A stretch of 64,000 bases of DNA, taken from Brochothrix campestris FSL F6-1037 (lineage in GTDB: Bacteria > Bacillota > Bacilli > Lactobacillales > Listeriaceae). Positions 38,625-49,203 of this stretch are shown in pieces. Numbering within the stretch: position 1 is the first letter of the stretch; each line of letters opens with the position of its first letter. Below the pieces are notes generated by a model that saw only the letters and a list, made by a program, of their open reading frames with translations, made no database searches and had not been told where the DNA came from. Where the stretch lies: assembly GCF_000525915.1 (NCBI RefSeq), contig NZ_AODH01000022.1, forward strand, positions 1-64,000, read 5' to 3'. A program made the translations under genes and the position numbers.

Positions 38625-40296
38625 TTAGACAACTACAGTTCCTTTCCACATGATGCTTTCATATGGTCTTAAGGTTAGTTTCGTTTGATCGTTTGTAGCG
38701 TCTCCTTCATAGTTTGTCAGTAATGTTTCAGCCAAATGGATAGGTGTCGCCCATTCAAACACAACGGGTTGATCAGTGAAATTCGCTACGACACGAATAA
38801 CCTCATCCCCAGCAATACGATCGTACGCAAACACACCTTCTTCGGGACGATCATACCGCCTGAATTGCCCTGTAATGAGCGTTGCTTCTACCTTTCGTAA
38901 CGCAATTAATTTTTGATAAAAGTAAAAGATTGAATCCGCTCGACTTAAGCATTCTGCTACGTTTATCTTAGTATAATTACTCGCAATTTTCAACCATGGT
39001 TTACCTGTTGTGAATCCAGCCTGTTGACTGGCGTCCCATTGTACTGGCGTGCGACCATTATCACGCGAGCGAGCGCTGACGGCTGCAAAGGCTTCGTCTG
39101 CTGTCTGTCCTTTTTGTTGAATTAGCTCAAATTGATTCAACGTTTCTACGTCTTCAAACTCATCAATTGCGTGCCAATCTGGATTCGTCATTCCGATTTC
39201 TTCACCTTGATATATATAAGGTGTCCCTTGTAGTCCATGCAAAACAAGCGCTAACATTTTAGCAGATAGTTCCCTGTATTCATCTGAGTCATTACCATAA
39301 CGTGACACTATCCGTGGTTGATCATGGTTGCACCAAAACAATGCGTTCCAGCCACCCTTTGCTTGCATCCCTCTTTGCCAATCACTCAACAACGCTTTCA
39401 ACGCACTTATATTCATTGGCATCAGCTGCCATTTATCACCATCTCGATAATCGACCTTTAAATGGTGGAAATTAAAGGTCATACTTAACTCGTTATTAGC
39501 TGGTTTAGTGTATTCAATACAAGCGGCCATTGAGGTCGATGACATTTCACCAACCGTAAGGATACCATAAGGACTGAAAATTTCTTCATTTAATTCTTTT
39601 AAATAGGACTCTACTTGTTTACCATCTGTATAAAAACGACGACCATCACCTTCATCATCATTAAGAAAGAGCGTCGGCTTAGAAATCAAATTAATAACAT
39701 CTAATCGAAATCCATCAACGCCAAGTTCGGCCCAAAAACGCAGTATTTTTTTTTATTTCTGCGCGAACACTTGGATTTCGCCAATTCAAATCGGCCTGGG
39801 TCGTATCAAATAAATGCAAATAATATTCCGCTGTCGCTTCATTATAACCCCAACTACTGCCGCCGAATTTAGACTGCCAATTCGTTGGCGGTTGCGCAGG
39901 TGTGCCTTCTTGCCATATGTAATAATCATGGTACGGATGACTTCGTGATTGCTTAGCCGCTTGAAACCATTGATGTTCGGTTGACGTATGGTTGAGCACC
40001 ATATCCATCATCAGTTTAATCCCGACTTCATGGAGATCGTTTAACAACTGCTTGAATTCTAACAGCGTGCCGTACTGTGGATTAATGGCACAGTACTCCG
40101 ATATATCGTAGCCGTTGTCTTTTTGTGGTGAGGGTTGGATCGGTGTAATCCAAATCATATCAATTCCAAGTTTTTTTAAATAAGGGATTTTTTCGCGAAT
40201 CCCTTCAATATCACCAAATCCATCACCGTTAGCATCATTAAAACTCTTTGGATAAATTTGATACACGCTATATGATTGCCATTCTTCAATTGTCAT
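38625..40296 (-). pseudogene. treC: Trehalose-6-phosphate hydrolase TreC, frameshifted at an A9 run
   Basis: A glycoside hydrolase family 13 enzyme that splits trehalose 6-phosphate into glucose and glucose 6-phosphate, about 556 residues when corrected. The N-terminal part has YQIYPKSFNDANGDGFGDIE and MDMVLNHTSTEHQWF. It breaks at the run 39746-39754. With one A fewer the frame reads EIKKILRFWAELGVDGFRLD, carrying the catalytic aspartate region, and continues to the stop at 38625 through FWCNHDQPRIVSRYG and TPYIYQGEEIGMTN. ATG 40296 is preferred because GGTGGGG precedes it. It is the first gene of the treC-treR unit. Confidence 0.9.
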
Positions 40297-40323
40297 CTTT
40301 AGCCCCACCTTTCTTTCTCTCCA

Positions 40324-40352
40324 ATAATAACTTGTATATACAAGTTTGTCAA
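40324..40352 (-). promoter_or_regulatory. treCR promoter with TreR operator in the spacer
   Basis: TTGACA (40347-40352) and TATTAT (40324-40329) are separated by 17 bases. The spacer is almost entirely the 18-bp perfect palindrome AACTTGTATATACAAGTT (40329-40346), the core of which matches the known B. subtilis TreR operator TTGTATATACAA. A bound repressor would directly block polymerase. Confidence 0.9.
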
Positions 40353-40486
40353 ACAGAGTTATCACATCTCTTTTGAAAAATATGGTAAAATAAGGCTATC
40401 ATACGTGGCAATTAAGGGATTGAACTCTGTTTTTCTGACAGCTGCTTCCTAGGTGTTTCTCGTCATTATTTAATTGAATCACTTCA

Positions 40487-40519
40487 ATTGACCTTGATTG
40501 ACCTAACGTGTAGTATAAT
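40487..40519 (+). promoter_or_regulatory. CtsR box and promoter of clpP
   Basis: ATTGACCTTGATTGACC (40487-40503) is two direct TTGACC heptad cores, close to the inverse of the CtsR consensus GGTCAAA-N3-GGTCAAA. TATAAT at 40514-40519 is the -10 element, so the box covers the -35 region. It predicts heat-shock control of clpP by CtsR; ctsR itself is not in this window. Confidence 0.82.
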
Positions 40520-40552
40520 TATTAGATTGTTAAATTAGAGGAGGGCTTTTTT

Positions 40553-41146
40553 ATGAACTTAATTCCAACAGTGATCGAACAAACATCGCGTGGCGAACGT
40601 TCTTACGATATTTACTCACGCCTACTTAAAGACCGCATCATTATGCTCGGAAGCCAGGTCAACGATGACGTTGCCAATTCCATTATTGCACAATTACTCT
40701 TTTTAGATGCACAAGATCCTGATAAAGATATTTACCTTTACATTAACTCACCTGGCGGAAGCGTCACTGCAGGGATGGCTATTTATGATACGATGCAGTT
40801 TATCAAAGCCGATGTTCAAACGATGGCAATGGGAATGGCTGCATCGATGGGTTCGTTCTTATTAACTGCAGGCGCACCTGGCAAACGCTTTGCTTTGCCG
40901 AATGCAGAAATCATGATTCACCAACCATTAGGTGGTGCACAAGGGCAAGCGACTGAAATTGAAATTGCTGCTCGTCATATTTTAGCAACACGTGCTAAAT
41001 TAAATAAAATCATCGCAGAACGCACCGGTCAACCGCTTGAAAAGATCGAACAAGATACTGATCGCGACAATTTCATGACTGCTGAAGAAGCTAAAGCCTA
41101 TGGTTTAATTGACGATATTATCGTAAGCAGTAAAGCTCTTAAATAA
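40553..41146 (+). CDS. clpP: ATP-dependent Clp protease proteolytic subunit
   Basis: A 197-residue serine protease that forms tetradecameric chambers with ClpX, ClpC or ClpE. The catalytic triad is S98 in [12 protein letters not shown]123 in [10 protein letters not shown] and D172 in TDRDNFM. The N-terminal [20 protein letters not shown] is the usual gating segment. GAGGAGGG precedes the ATG. It is a single-gene unit with its own CtsR box and terminator. It lies between the leftward treC-treR genes and treB. Confidence 0.98.
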   Translation: MNLIPTVIEQTSRGERSYDIYSRLLKDRIIMLGSQVNDDVANSIIAQLLFLDAQDPDKDIYLYINSPGGSVTAGMAIYDTMQFIKADVQTMAMGMAASMGSFLLTAGAPGKRFALPNAEIMIHQPLGGAQGQATEIEIAARHILATRAKLNKIIAERTGQPLEKIEQDTDRDNFMTAEEAKAYGLIDDIIVSSKALK

Positions 41147-41174
41147 ACACATAGACATCTTTTAGCTATTTTCC

Positions 41175-41207
41175 AAAAAACCGAACTAGACGTTCGGTTT
41201 TTTTTTT
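41175..41207 (+). terminator. Terminator of clpP
   Basis: AAAACCGAAC and GTTCGGTTTT form a stem around TAGA and are followed by a run of ten Ts. Confidence 0.94.
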
Positions 41208-41212
41208 GCCAT

Positions 41213-41241
41213 TTGACTAACTTGTATATACATGTTACGAT
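41213..41241 (+). promoter_or_regulatory. treB promoter with TreR operator in the spacer
   Basis: TTGACT (41213-41218) and TACGAT (41236-41241) are 17 bases apart. The spacer holds AACTTGTATATACATGTT (41219-41236), which differs at one position from the perfect palindrome in the treC promoter. The same architecture at both promoters supports coordinated TreR control of uptake and hydrolysis. Confidence 0.88.
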
Positions 41242-41318
41242 GATTTTGTTAATTAACGCAACAACCTTTCAGAAAGATGTATTCGCTTACAAAAATCTAA
41301 AGATTGAGGTGAAAGAAC

Positions 41319-42731
41319 ATGTCATATACTCCAGAAGAAGTACAAAAAATCATTGCAGCGGTCGGCGGTAAAGAAAACGTTCAAACCGCTAGTCACTGCG
41401 TCACACGTTTACGTTTAGTTTTAAAGGACGACACCCTCGTCGACGAAGCTGCGCTCGATGAGATTGATGTCGTGAAAGGTTCGTTCTCTGCTAACGGCCA
41501 GTTTCAAGTCATTATCGGTACCGGTACTGTCGAAAAAGTATTCGCAACCTTTGCTGAGTTAACAGGCGTCGATAAAGAAACAACTAAAGCTGACGTTAAG
41601 CATGCCTCTGCAAAAAAACAAAATTGGCTACAACGAGCCCTCTTAGGCTTGGCTGATATTTTTGTCCCTATCCTCCCTGCCATCATCACTGCCGGCTTAC
41701 TACTCGGCATTAATAACCTTCTTACTGGCCCTGATATCTTTATGAAGCAGCCTATAATCGAGGCTTATCCACAATGGGCCGGAGTTGCTGACATGATTAA
41801 CATCATCGCCAGTACTGCCTTTGCTTTTCTCCCCGTCTTAGTCGGTTGGTCTGCCAGTAAAAAATTCGGTGGAAATCCTCTGCTCGGAATCGTACTTGGA
41901 TTAGTGCTCGTCAACCCGTCGCTCCTCAATGCCTATGGCCTTGCTGATGCGCGTTTAGCGGGGGAAGTTCCTCATTGGAATCTCTTTGGTTGGGAAATTG
42001 AGAAAGTCGGTTACCAAGCACAGGTGCTCCCGATTTTAGCGGCTACTTACGTTCTCGTTAAGATTGAACTTTTCTTAAAGAAACACATCAAAGAAGCCTT
42101 CCACTTATTATTGGTGGCACCTATCGCGTTATTGGTCACAGGCATCCTCTCATTCATCATTATCGGACCGGTGACAATGTTTATCGCGGGCCTCATTACA
42201 GATGGCATCGTCAACATTTTCAACGTTGCCCCTGGACTAGGCGGCTTCATCTATGGCCTCTTATACGCTCCCCTCGTTATTACCGGCATGCACCATCTCT
42301 TCCTCGCCGTCGACTTACAATTGATTGGCTCAACAGGCAGTACTTTCTTATGGCCAATCCTTGTCATGTCAAACTTAGCACAAGGCGCCGCAACCCTTGC
42401 GATGGTCTTTGTGTTCAAACGCCAAAAAGACAAATCATTAGCCGGAACAGCAGCCTTAACTGCCTCTCTCGGAGTGACTGAACCTGCCCTCTTCGGTGTT
42501 AACTTACGCTATCGCTATCCGTTCTACGCTGCCATTATCGGAGCGGGTCTCGCGGGTTGTATCATCACCATCGCAAAGGTAAAAGCCTTTAGCATCGGTG
42601 TCGGTGGTTTACCAGGCATTGTTTCGATTATGAAACCCGGTTGGGCAATCTTCGCCTTAGGAATGTTACTCGCAATTGTAATTCCCTTTGTCTTAACATT
42701 AGTCTTTTCAAAATTCCAAAGAGGGAAATAA
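41319..42731 (+). CDS. treB: Trehalose PTS transporter, EIIBC component
   Basis: A 470-residue sugar phosphotransferase permease. Residues 1-85 are the EIIB domain with the phosphorylated cysteine C27 in TASHCVTRLRLVL. From about 105 the EIIC membrane domain follows with GLADIFVPILPAIITAGLLL, the conserved GMHHLFLAVDLQLI and GVTEPALFGVNLRYRYPFYA. No EIIA domain is fused, so a glucose-type EIIA must act in trans. The product imports trehalose as its 6-phosphate for TreC. RBS TGAGGTGAAAG. No terminator lies before the repeat array that starts at the stop codon. Confidence 0.93.
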   Translation: MSYTPEEVQKIIAAVGGKENVQTASHCVTRLRLVLKDDTLVDEAALDEIDVVKGSFSANGQFQVIIGTGTVEKVFATFAELTGVDKETTKADVKHASAKKQNWLQRALLGLADIFVPILPAIITAGLLLGINNLLTGPDIFMKQPIIEAYPQWAGVADMINIIASTAFAFLPVLVGWSASKKFGGNPLLGIVLGLVLVNPSLLNAYGLADARLAGEVPHWNLFGWEIEKVGYQAQVLPILAATYVLVKIELFLKKHIKEAFHLLLVAPIALLVTGILSFIIIGPVTMFIAGLITDGIVNIFNVAPGLGGFIYGLLYAPLVITGMHHLFLAVDLQLIGSTGSTFLWPILVMSNLAQGAATLAMVFVFKRQKDKSLAGTAALTASLGVTEPALFGVNLRYRYPFYAAIIGAGLAGCIITIAKVKAFSIGVGGLPGIVSIMKPGWAIFALGMLLAIVIPFVLTLVFSKFQRGK

Positions 42732-43080
42732 ACAAAAGTGACAGCAGCTCGTCATAGGCAACTAAATTGGAGGCTTTGAGTATTCGGCTATCTGTGTCGA
42801 AACGAAAAGGCGAAATTTAGACAGCCTATAGCTGATGGAACTGGAAGAACAAAAGTGACAGCAGCTCGTTCAACTTCGAAGATATTGGAAGATAAAAGGT
42901 CTGCGACTATTTCCGGTCGCTGCCTTTTAGCTGAAATATCCCAGAAGTTAGCTGATGGAACTGGAAGAACAAAAGTGACAGCAGCTCGTTCAACTTCGAA
43001 GATATTGGAAGATAAAAGGTCTGCAACTATTTCCCGTTGCAAGCATTTGTCTGACAGATGAACGCAGCTTCTTCACCGCT
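42732..43080 (+). repeat. Modular intergenic repeat, copy 4 (three B modules in tandem)
   Basis: Three head-to-tail B modules begin with GTGACAGCAGCTCG at about 42739, 42855 and 42975; the second and third are 120 bp apart. Positions 42831-42904 and 42951-43024 are identical over 74 bases. Each of these two holds a hairpin, GCGAC-TATTTCCG-GTCGC (42903-42920) and GCAAC-TATTTCCC-GTTGC (43023-43040), differing by a compensatory pair. The first module has different inner sequence with ATAGGC/GCCTAT arms. The array starts at the treB stop and ends near the terminator 43092-43124, so it is 3' UTR of treB. The short open frames inside follow from the repeat and are not genes. Confidence 0.88.
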
Positions 43081-43091
43081 CCAAGCATCAT

Positions 43092-43124
43092 AAAAGCCCG
43101 CTAAACAATTGTTTAGCGGGCTTT
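43092..43124 (-). terminator. Terminator between treB repeat array and glpD
   Basis: AAAGCCCGCTAAAC and GTTTAGCGGGCTTT form a perfect 14-bp stem around AATT. The T tails are short on both strands (TTTA), so it could act weakly in both directions between convergent genes. Confidence 0.85.
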
Positions 43125-43174
43125 AGGTTGTCATCTCGGAAAAGTGAACAACAAATATAATTTATTACAAACGA

Positions 43175-44829
43175 TTAATCTTCATCAACCGGTTTGATCG
43201 AGTCTTTAATTTCAACGTCTAAATCATGTGTATATTCTTCAACTTGCGCAGGTGTCCAACCGAAGATACGCGTCATTTTAGCAACAACGGCAGCTTCCCA
43301 TTTTTGTGCCCATTTAACGTTAAAGAATACTGAACCTGTACGACGAACGAAGAAATCGACTGGACGTACAACACTTTCATGTTCAATCGCATACATTAAT
43401 TGCGCATCAACAACTGGTGCAATATCTGCTTCGTTAGATGCTTTTGCATAAGCAAAGAGTGTATCAACGTTTGTACCATATTTATCTGCTAAGTAACGGC
43501 CTTCTTCTTCAGTTAAGTTGAAGTTAACAGCTTCTTTCGCTTTTTTAGCCACGAAACCAGCAAACGCTTTCGAACCACCAACATCACCACCAGAAATCGG
43601 TAAATGTTCTGTTTGTGTTTTTTCACTAAATCCACGGTTTGGCATACGTTTAACAGCGACATTGACAATGTTTTCTGCCATTTTACGGTAACCCGTTAAT
43701 TTACCACCAGCAATTGTTAAGAGGCCACTTTCAGCTTCCCAAATTTCATCTTTACGTGAAATTTCTGAAGGATCTTTCCCTTTTTCAAAAATCAGTGGAC
43801 GTACACCTGACCAACTTGATTCAACATCATCTTTTGTGATGTTAACTTTAGGGAACATGTAATGAATCGCTTCAATTATGTAATCACGATCTGCTTTGTT
43901 TACTTTTGGATGTAATTTATCTGCTTCATATACTGTGTCTGTTGTACCGACATATGTTTTACCATCACGCGGAATCGCAAACACCATCCGTTTATCCGGT
44001 GTATCGAAGTAAACTGCTTGATGTAACGGGAAAGCTGATTGATCAAAGACAATATGAACACCTTTCGTTAAACGAAGTTGTTTATTGTTTTTAGCGTAGT
44101 CTTTACCACGAACTTCATCAACCCATGGACCTGCAGCATTGATTACTTGTTTTGCACTTACTTTGTAAGCAGTACCTGTTTCAACATCCGTAATATCAGC
44201 ACCGATAATTTGACGATTATCGTCATAAATAAAGTTATTTGATTTTACATAGTTGATTGCCAAGCGCCTTTAGCGATGGCAGCTTTCATAACTTCAATTG
44301 TTAAACGCGCATCATCCGTACGGTACTCAACATAGTAACCGCCACCTTTAAGATCTTTTGTTTTTTAACAAGTGGTTCTTTTTTTAATGTTTCAGAAGGT
44401 GATAACATAATACGACGTTCGCCTTTTTTTCACCTGTGCTAAGAAATCATACACACGCAAGCCGATTGATGTTGTAAATGAACCGAAAGTACCGCCTTTA
44501 TGAAACGGTAATAACATCCATTCAGGTGTTGTTACATGAGGACCATTTTCATATACAATCGCACGTTCGCGACCAACTTCAGCTACGACACCAATTTGTA
44601 ATTGTTTTAAGTAACGTAAACCACCGTGCACTAATTTAGTTGAACGACTTGATGTTCCACCAGCGAAATCTTGCATTTCGACTACCGCTACCTTCATCCC
44701 ACGAGTGGCAGCATCTAAAGCGATACCAGCACCAGTAATTCCTCCACCGATTACTAAAATATCAAATTCTTCTGACGTAAGTTTATCTAATTTACTTTGA
44801 CGATCTAATCCTGAAAATTTAACAGACAT
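43175..44829 (-). pseudogene. glpD: FAD-dependent glycerol-3-phosphate dehydrogenase GlpD, three frameshifts
   Basis: This flavoprotein oxidises glycerol 3-phosphate to DHAP. The N-terminal FAD motif is [20 protein letters not shown] near 24. The frame is broken three times: one extra base in 44424-44430 (T7), one missing in 44361-44366 (T6) and one missing at 44262-44263 (AA). Corrected, it reads [36 protein letters not shown] and [15 protein letters not shown] and has 551 residues. That is the length of Bacillus GlpD; the streptococcal oxidase GlpO carries an insertion of about 50 residues. A quinone-linked dehydrogenase is therefore more likely than an oxidase. Three lesions in one gene make sequence error likely. 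Confidence 0.87.
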
Positions 44830-44869
44830 GCTTATCGACTCCCTCTATCTTAATTTAGCCACAGATTTC

Positions 44870-44988
44870 ATAAAAAGAAAGAGACTGCACGAATGCTTAG
44901 TATTGAACTAAACTTGTGCAGTCTCTCGGAATCTCCGACCAATTTATTAACTTGACACAAGTGTATCATAATTCAGCATTTTTAACAA
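44870..44988 (-). promoter_or_regulatory. glpD promoter and terminator-bearing leader
   Basis: TTGTTA (44983-44988) and TACACT (44960-44965), 17 bases apart, form a promoter for glpD. The leader then holds AGAGACTGCAC (44880-44890) pairing with GTGCAGTCTCT (44916-44926), followed by TTTCTTTTTA, an intrinsic terminator before the gene. In Bacillus, GlpP with glycerol 3-phosphate suppresses such a leader terminator. A glpP gene lies in this same cluster, so antitermination is the likely role. Confidence 0.78.
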
Positions 44989-45048
44989 GTATTCTCATCA
45001 ATTAAGCGAAAATGTTCGTAAAGTGTTAAATCATTGTACAACTTGTGA

Positions 45049-46557
<1,509 letters not shown>

Positions 46558-46568
46558 TTAATAACGAT

Positions 46569-47387
46569 TTAGTTGTTTCCTGCTTTTTTATCAGCTGACA
46601 TTGCGATGAATTCAACGATAACTAAAACAATGATACTAACGAATAACCAAGCACTTACTTCATGGTTAATAATCGCTTTGTACGCTGTCGCTGCGATTGT
46701 TGCTCCTAATAAAGGTCCAATCACAGGTACCCAAGCGTACGCCCAATCAGATCCACCTTTACCTGAAATCGGTAAAAGCGCATGCATAATACGAGGTCCT
46801 AAGTCACGAGCAGGGTTAAGTGCATAACCAGTAGTACCACCAAGTGACATACCGATAACAACGATTAACGCCCCAACGATTAATGGGTTATAACCTGCAC
46901 CAATATTGACATTAGCACCGAAAGATAAAATACCGAATACAAGTGCGAATGTACCAACAACTTCACCAAAAACGTTTGATGTATAGTGACGAATAGCAGG
47001 ACCAGTTGCAAAGACACCTAATTTAGCACCTTGATCTTTTGTTGCTTTCCAGTGTGGGTAGTAATGTAACCACACGACTGTTGCGCCTAAAAAGGCACCG
47101 ATAAATTGACCACCAACGTAAGCAGGCACATCAGCCCAAGGGAAGTTTCCAGCTGCTGCCAACCCAATTGTTAACGCTGGATTTAAATGTGCTAAGCTTA
47201 AGTAACCCGATACATATGCCCCCATCGCAACTGCAAGACCCCAAGCAATTGTAATGACGACCCAGCCTGCACCAGTTGCTTTTGTTTTATCTAGTACGAC
47301 ACCTGCTACAACGCCGCCACCAAATAAAATCAAGATAAACGTTCCTAAAATTTCGCCTAAAAACTGTAATCCTATACTCGTATCCAT
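46569..47387 (-). CDS. glpF: Glycerol facilitator (aquaglyceroporin)
   Basis: A 272-residue channel of the MIP family with six helices and two half-helices. The two NPA boxes are in LAHLNPALTIGLA and GYALNPARDLGPRIM; the aspartate after the second box is typical of glycerol-conducting members. AGGAGG precedes the ATG. It is the first gene of the glpF-glpK operon, read from the terminator-bearing leader upstream. Confidence 0.96.
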   Translation of the reverse strand: MDTSIGLQFLGEILGTFILILFGGGVVAGVVLDKTKATGAGWVVITIAWGLAVAMGAYVSGYLSLAHLNPALTIGLAAAGNFPWADVPAYVGGQFIGAFLGATVVWLHYYPHWKATKDQGAKLGVFATGPAIRHYTSNVFGEVVGTFALVFGILSFGANVNIGAGYNPLIVGALIVVIGMSLGGTTGYALNPARDLGPRIMHALLPISGKGGSDWAYAWVPVIGPLLGATIAATAYKAIINHEVSAWLFVSIIVLVIVEFIAMSADKKAGNN

Positions 47388-47493
47388 AATGATACCTCCT
47401 CGTGTATGTAATGGGATTTAGAACTTATCGTTTTGATAAGCTACGCGACTGGGTTCTATGTAGTTATAATAGCAATTCCGCCAAAACACCCGC

Positions 47494-47608
47494 AAAAAAA
47501 TCCGCAGTAAAACAACCTAATAGATTAGGTTTTTCCCGCAGATCTCATCGTCTCATCACGTTTCCATTAACTTAACCTTAGTATAAAACAGCATGTAAGC
47601 GTTGTCAA
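47494..47608 (-). promoter_or_regulatory. glpFK promoter, cre site and leader terminator
   Basis: TTGACA (47603-47608) and AGTATA read as TATACT (47580-47585) form a promoter with a 17-base spacer. A catabolite-repression site TGTAAGCGTTGTCA (47594-47607) fits the cre consensus and overlaps the -35. The leader has a long imperfect hairpin (47500-47543, inner stem AACCTAAT/ATTAGGTT, outer TGCGG/CTGCG type pairs) followed by seven Ts. This is an intrinsic terminator about 110 bases before glpF and the expected target of GlpP antitermination. Confidence 0.85.
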
Positions 47609-47656
47609 TCGTTTCTGACAAATTTCTGTCACAAAAGCGGATTTTTTTATAAATAG

Positions 47657-48215
47657 TTACTTTTTATCATATAAATCCCATAATTTATAATTAGAAGTTG
47701 TAATAGCCGATGCTCCCGCGGCTAATGCTGCCTCAACTTCTTCGGCTGTATCAATCAGCCCTCCTGCAAAAACAGGTTTACCCGTTTGTTCGACTACAGT
47801 TCGAATTACCTTCGGAATCACACCAGGGAGCACTTCAACATAATCAGGGTTCGTCTTGCTTATAATATTAATGCTTCGTTCCAAGGCACTTGAGTCGAGA
47901 ATGAACGCGCGTTGGGTTGCGACCACCCCTTTTTTGTTTTGCGGTAGTAACAACACTGCCTTTTGTTGAAATAATACCATACGGTTTAATCGTTTGACAG
48001 AGAAATTCTGTTCCTGCCTCATCGGTTTTAAGACCGCTCACTAAGTCAGCATGTAAAAACATCTTTTTGCCTGAACGATTCGCATAGTCAACCAGACTTG
48101 CGAGCATGTTAATATGAACATTTAAAATAACGCCGTACTCAAATGATGTTTTGAGCATCCGATCAAATTCTTTCATCGTTCTCACCGCTGGTAATATCTT
48201 CTGATTGTTAAACAT
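47657..48215 (-). pseudogene. glpP: Glycerol operon antiterminator GlpP, frameshifted at an A6 run
   Basis: A TIM-barrel-like RNA-binding antiterminator of about 185 residues. The N-terminal part (QKILPAVRTMKEFDRML; HADLVSGLKTDEAGTEFL; PYGIISTKGSVVTTAKQK) and the C-terminal part (RAFILDSSALERS; PDYVEVLPGVIPKVI; PVFAGGLIDTAEEVEAAL) are in different frames. Removing one base from the T6 run at 47930-47935 joins them as KQKGVVATQRAF. GGAGGTG precedes the ATG, 14 bases after whiA. It would respond to glycerol 3-phosphate and act on the two glp leaders in this window. Confidence 0.88.
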
Positions 48216-48229
48216 CTGGCACCTCCGTT

Positions 48230-49189
48230 TTACTTGAATACAATATCTTTTAATTCTTCGCCCGCTTTCAGACGATTTGCAATTTGATCAAGTTTTCGTA
48301 GGCGGTGATTAATGCCCGACTTACTAATTGGACCCGTTGATAACATGTCACCTAATTCCGCCAATGATACATCCGGATATTTGACACGGAGTAAGGCAAT
48401 TTCTCGTAATTTATCTGGCAGAGCTTCCACCGTTACCGTGTTGGCAATGTATTTAATATTATCTATTTGTCGAACAGCCGCACTAATCGTTTTATTTAGA
48501 TTGGCTGTTTCACAGTTGACTAAACGATTGACTGAGTTGCGCATATCTCGTAAAATGCGGACATCTTCAAACCGCATTAGCGCCACATGGGCTCCAATTA
48601 AATTGAGGAAGTCCGTAATTTTTTCGGCCTCTTTCAAATAAACGATGTAGCCCTTTTTACGGCTTAAAATACGGGCGTTGACATCAAAATGATTCAATAA
48701 GTCTCGTAAAGCTTCACCATGCTCTTTATACAAGGTCATGATTTCCATATGATACGAGGTCTTATCGGGATTATTAACCGACCCACTTGCCAAAAAAGCA
48801 CCACGTAAATAAGACCGCTCATATAACGAATTACCGTTTAAAAAGTGTGGCAACTCATCGGAGAACATAAAACTACCTTTCGTAATTTCAAGGTCTTCCA
48901 ATACTTTCGCTGCATTAACTTTCAAACGGACTAAGTACACATTGTTTTTCTTCAATTGCATTTTTTTACGGACTAATAATTCAATCGGTAAATTGTAGAC
49001 TTGTTTAAGCAACGAATAGATCCGTCGTGCAATCGCCGCATTTTGTGTCTGCACATTCACGACACTCATGCCATTTGCAATCGCCAACGTCCCATTCATT
49101 CGAATAATCGCAGACAACTCCGCTCGCGCTTCTTCATTAGAAACGCTCAACTGGGTGATTTCTTTTTTTGTATCTGATGCAAAAGACAT
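48230..49189 (-). CDS. whiA: DNA-binding protein WhiA
   Basis: A 319-residue protein with an N-terminal LAGLIDADG-like domain ([16 protein letters not shown] near 127) and a C-terminal helix-turn-helix ([20 protein letters not shown], then [14 protein letters not shown]). WhiA regulates sporulation in actinomycetes and affects cell division and chromosome segregation in Firmicutes. It follows yvcK with a GGAGGG site in the intergenic bases. Its usual operon partner rapZ is absent here; see findings. Confidence 0.96.
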   Translation of the reverse strand: MSFASDTKKEITQLSVSNEEARAELSAIIRMNGTLAIANGMSVVNVQTQNAAIARRIYSLLKQVYNLPIELLVRKKMQLKKNNVYLVRLKVNAAKVLEDLEITKGSFMFSDELPHFLNGNSLYERSYLRGAFLASGSVNNPDKTSYHMEIMTLYKEHGEALRDLLNHFDVNARILSRKKGYIVYLKEAEKITDFLNLIGAHVALMRFEDVRILRDMRNSVNRLVNCETANLNKTISAAVRQIDNIKYIANTVTVEALPDKLREIALLRVKYPDVSLAELGDMLSTGPISKSGINHRLRKLDQIANRLKAGEELKDIVFK

Positions 49190-49203
49190 CGTTCTTTCCC
49201 TCC

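Noticed and set aside
42788-43061. Two repetitive open reading frames on opposite strands in the 120-bp tandem repeats
   Set aside because: They exist only because the repeat period is a multiple of three and lacks stops. Neither has a ribosome site, and the selection signal is on RNA or DNA pairing instead.
42732-43080. Possible CRISPR array
   Set aside because: The repeats are about 120 bp with no short regular repeat-spacer pattern and no cas genes; the interiors are themselves repeated.
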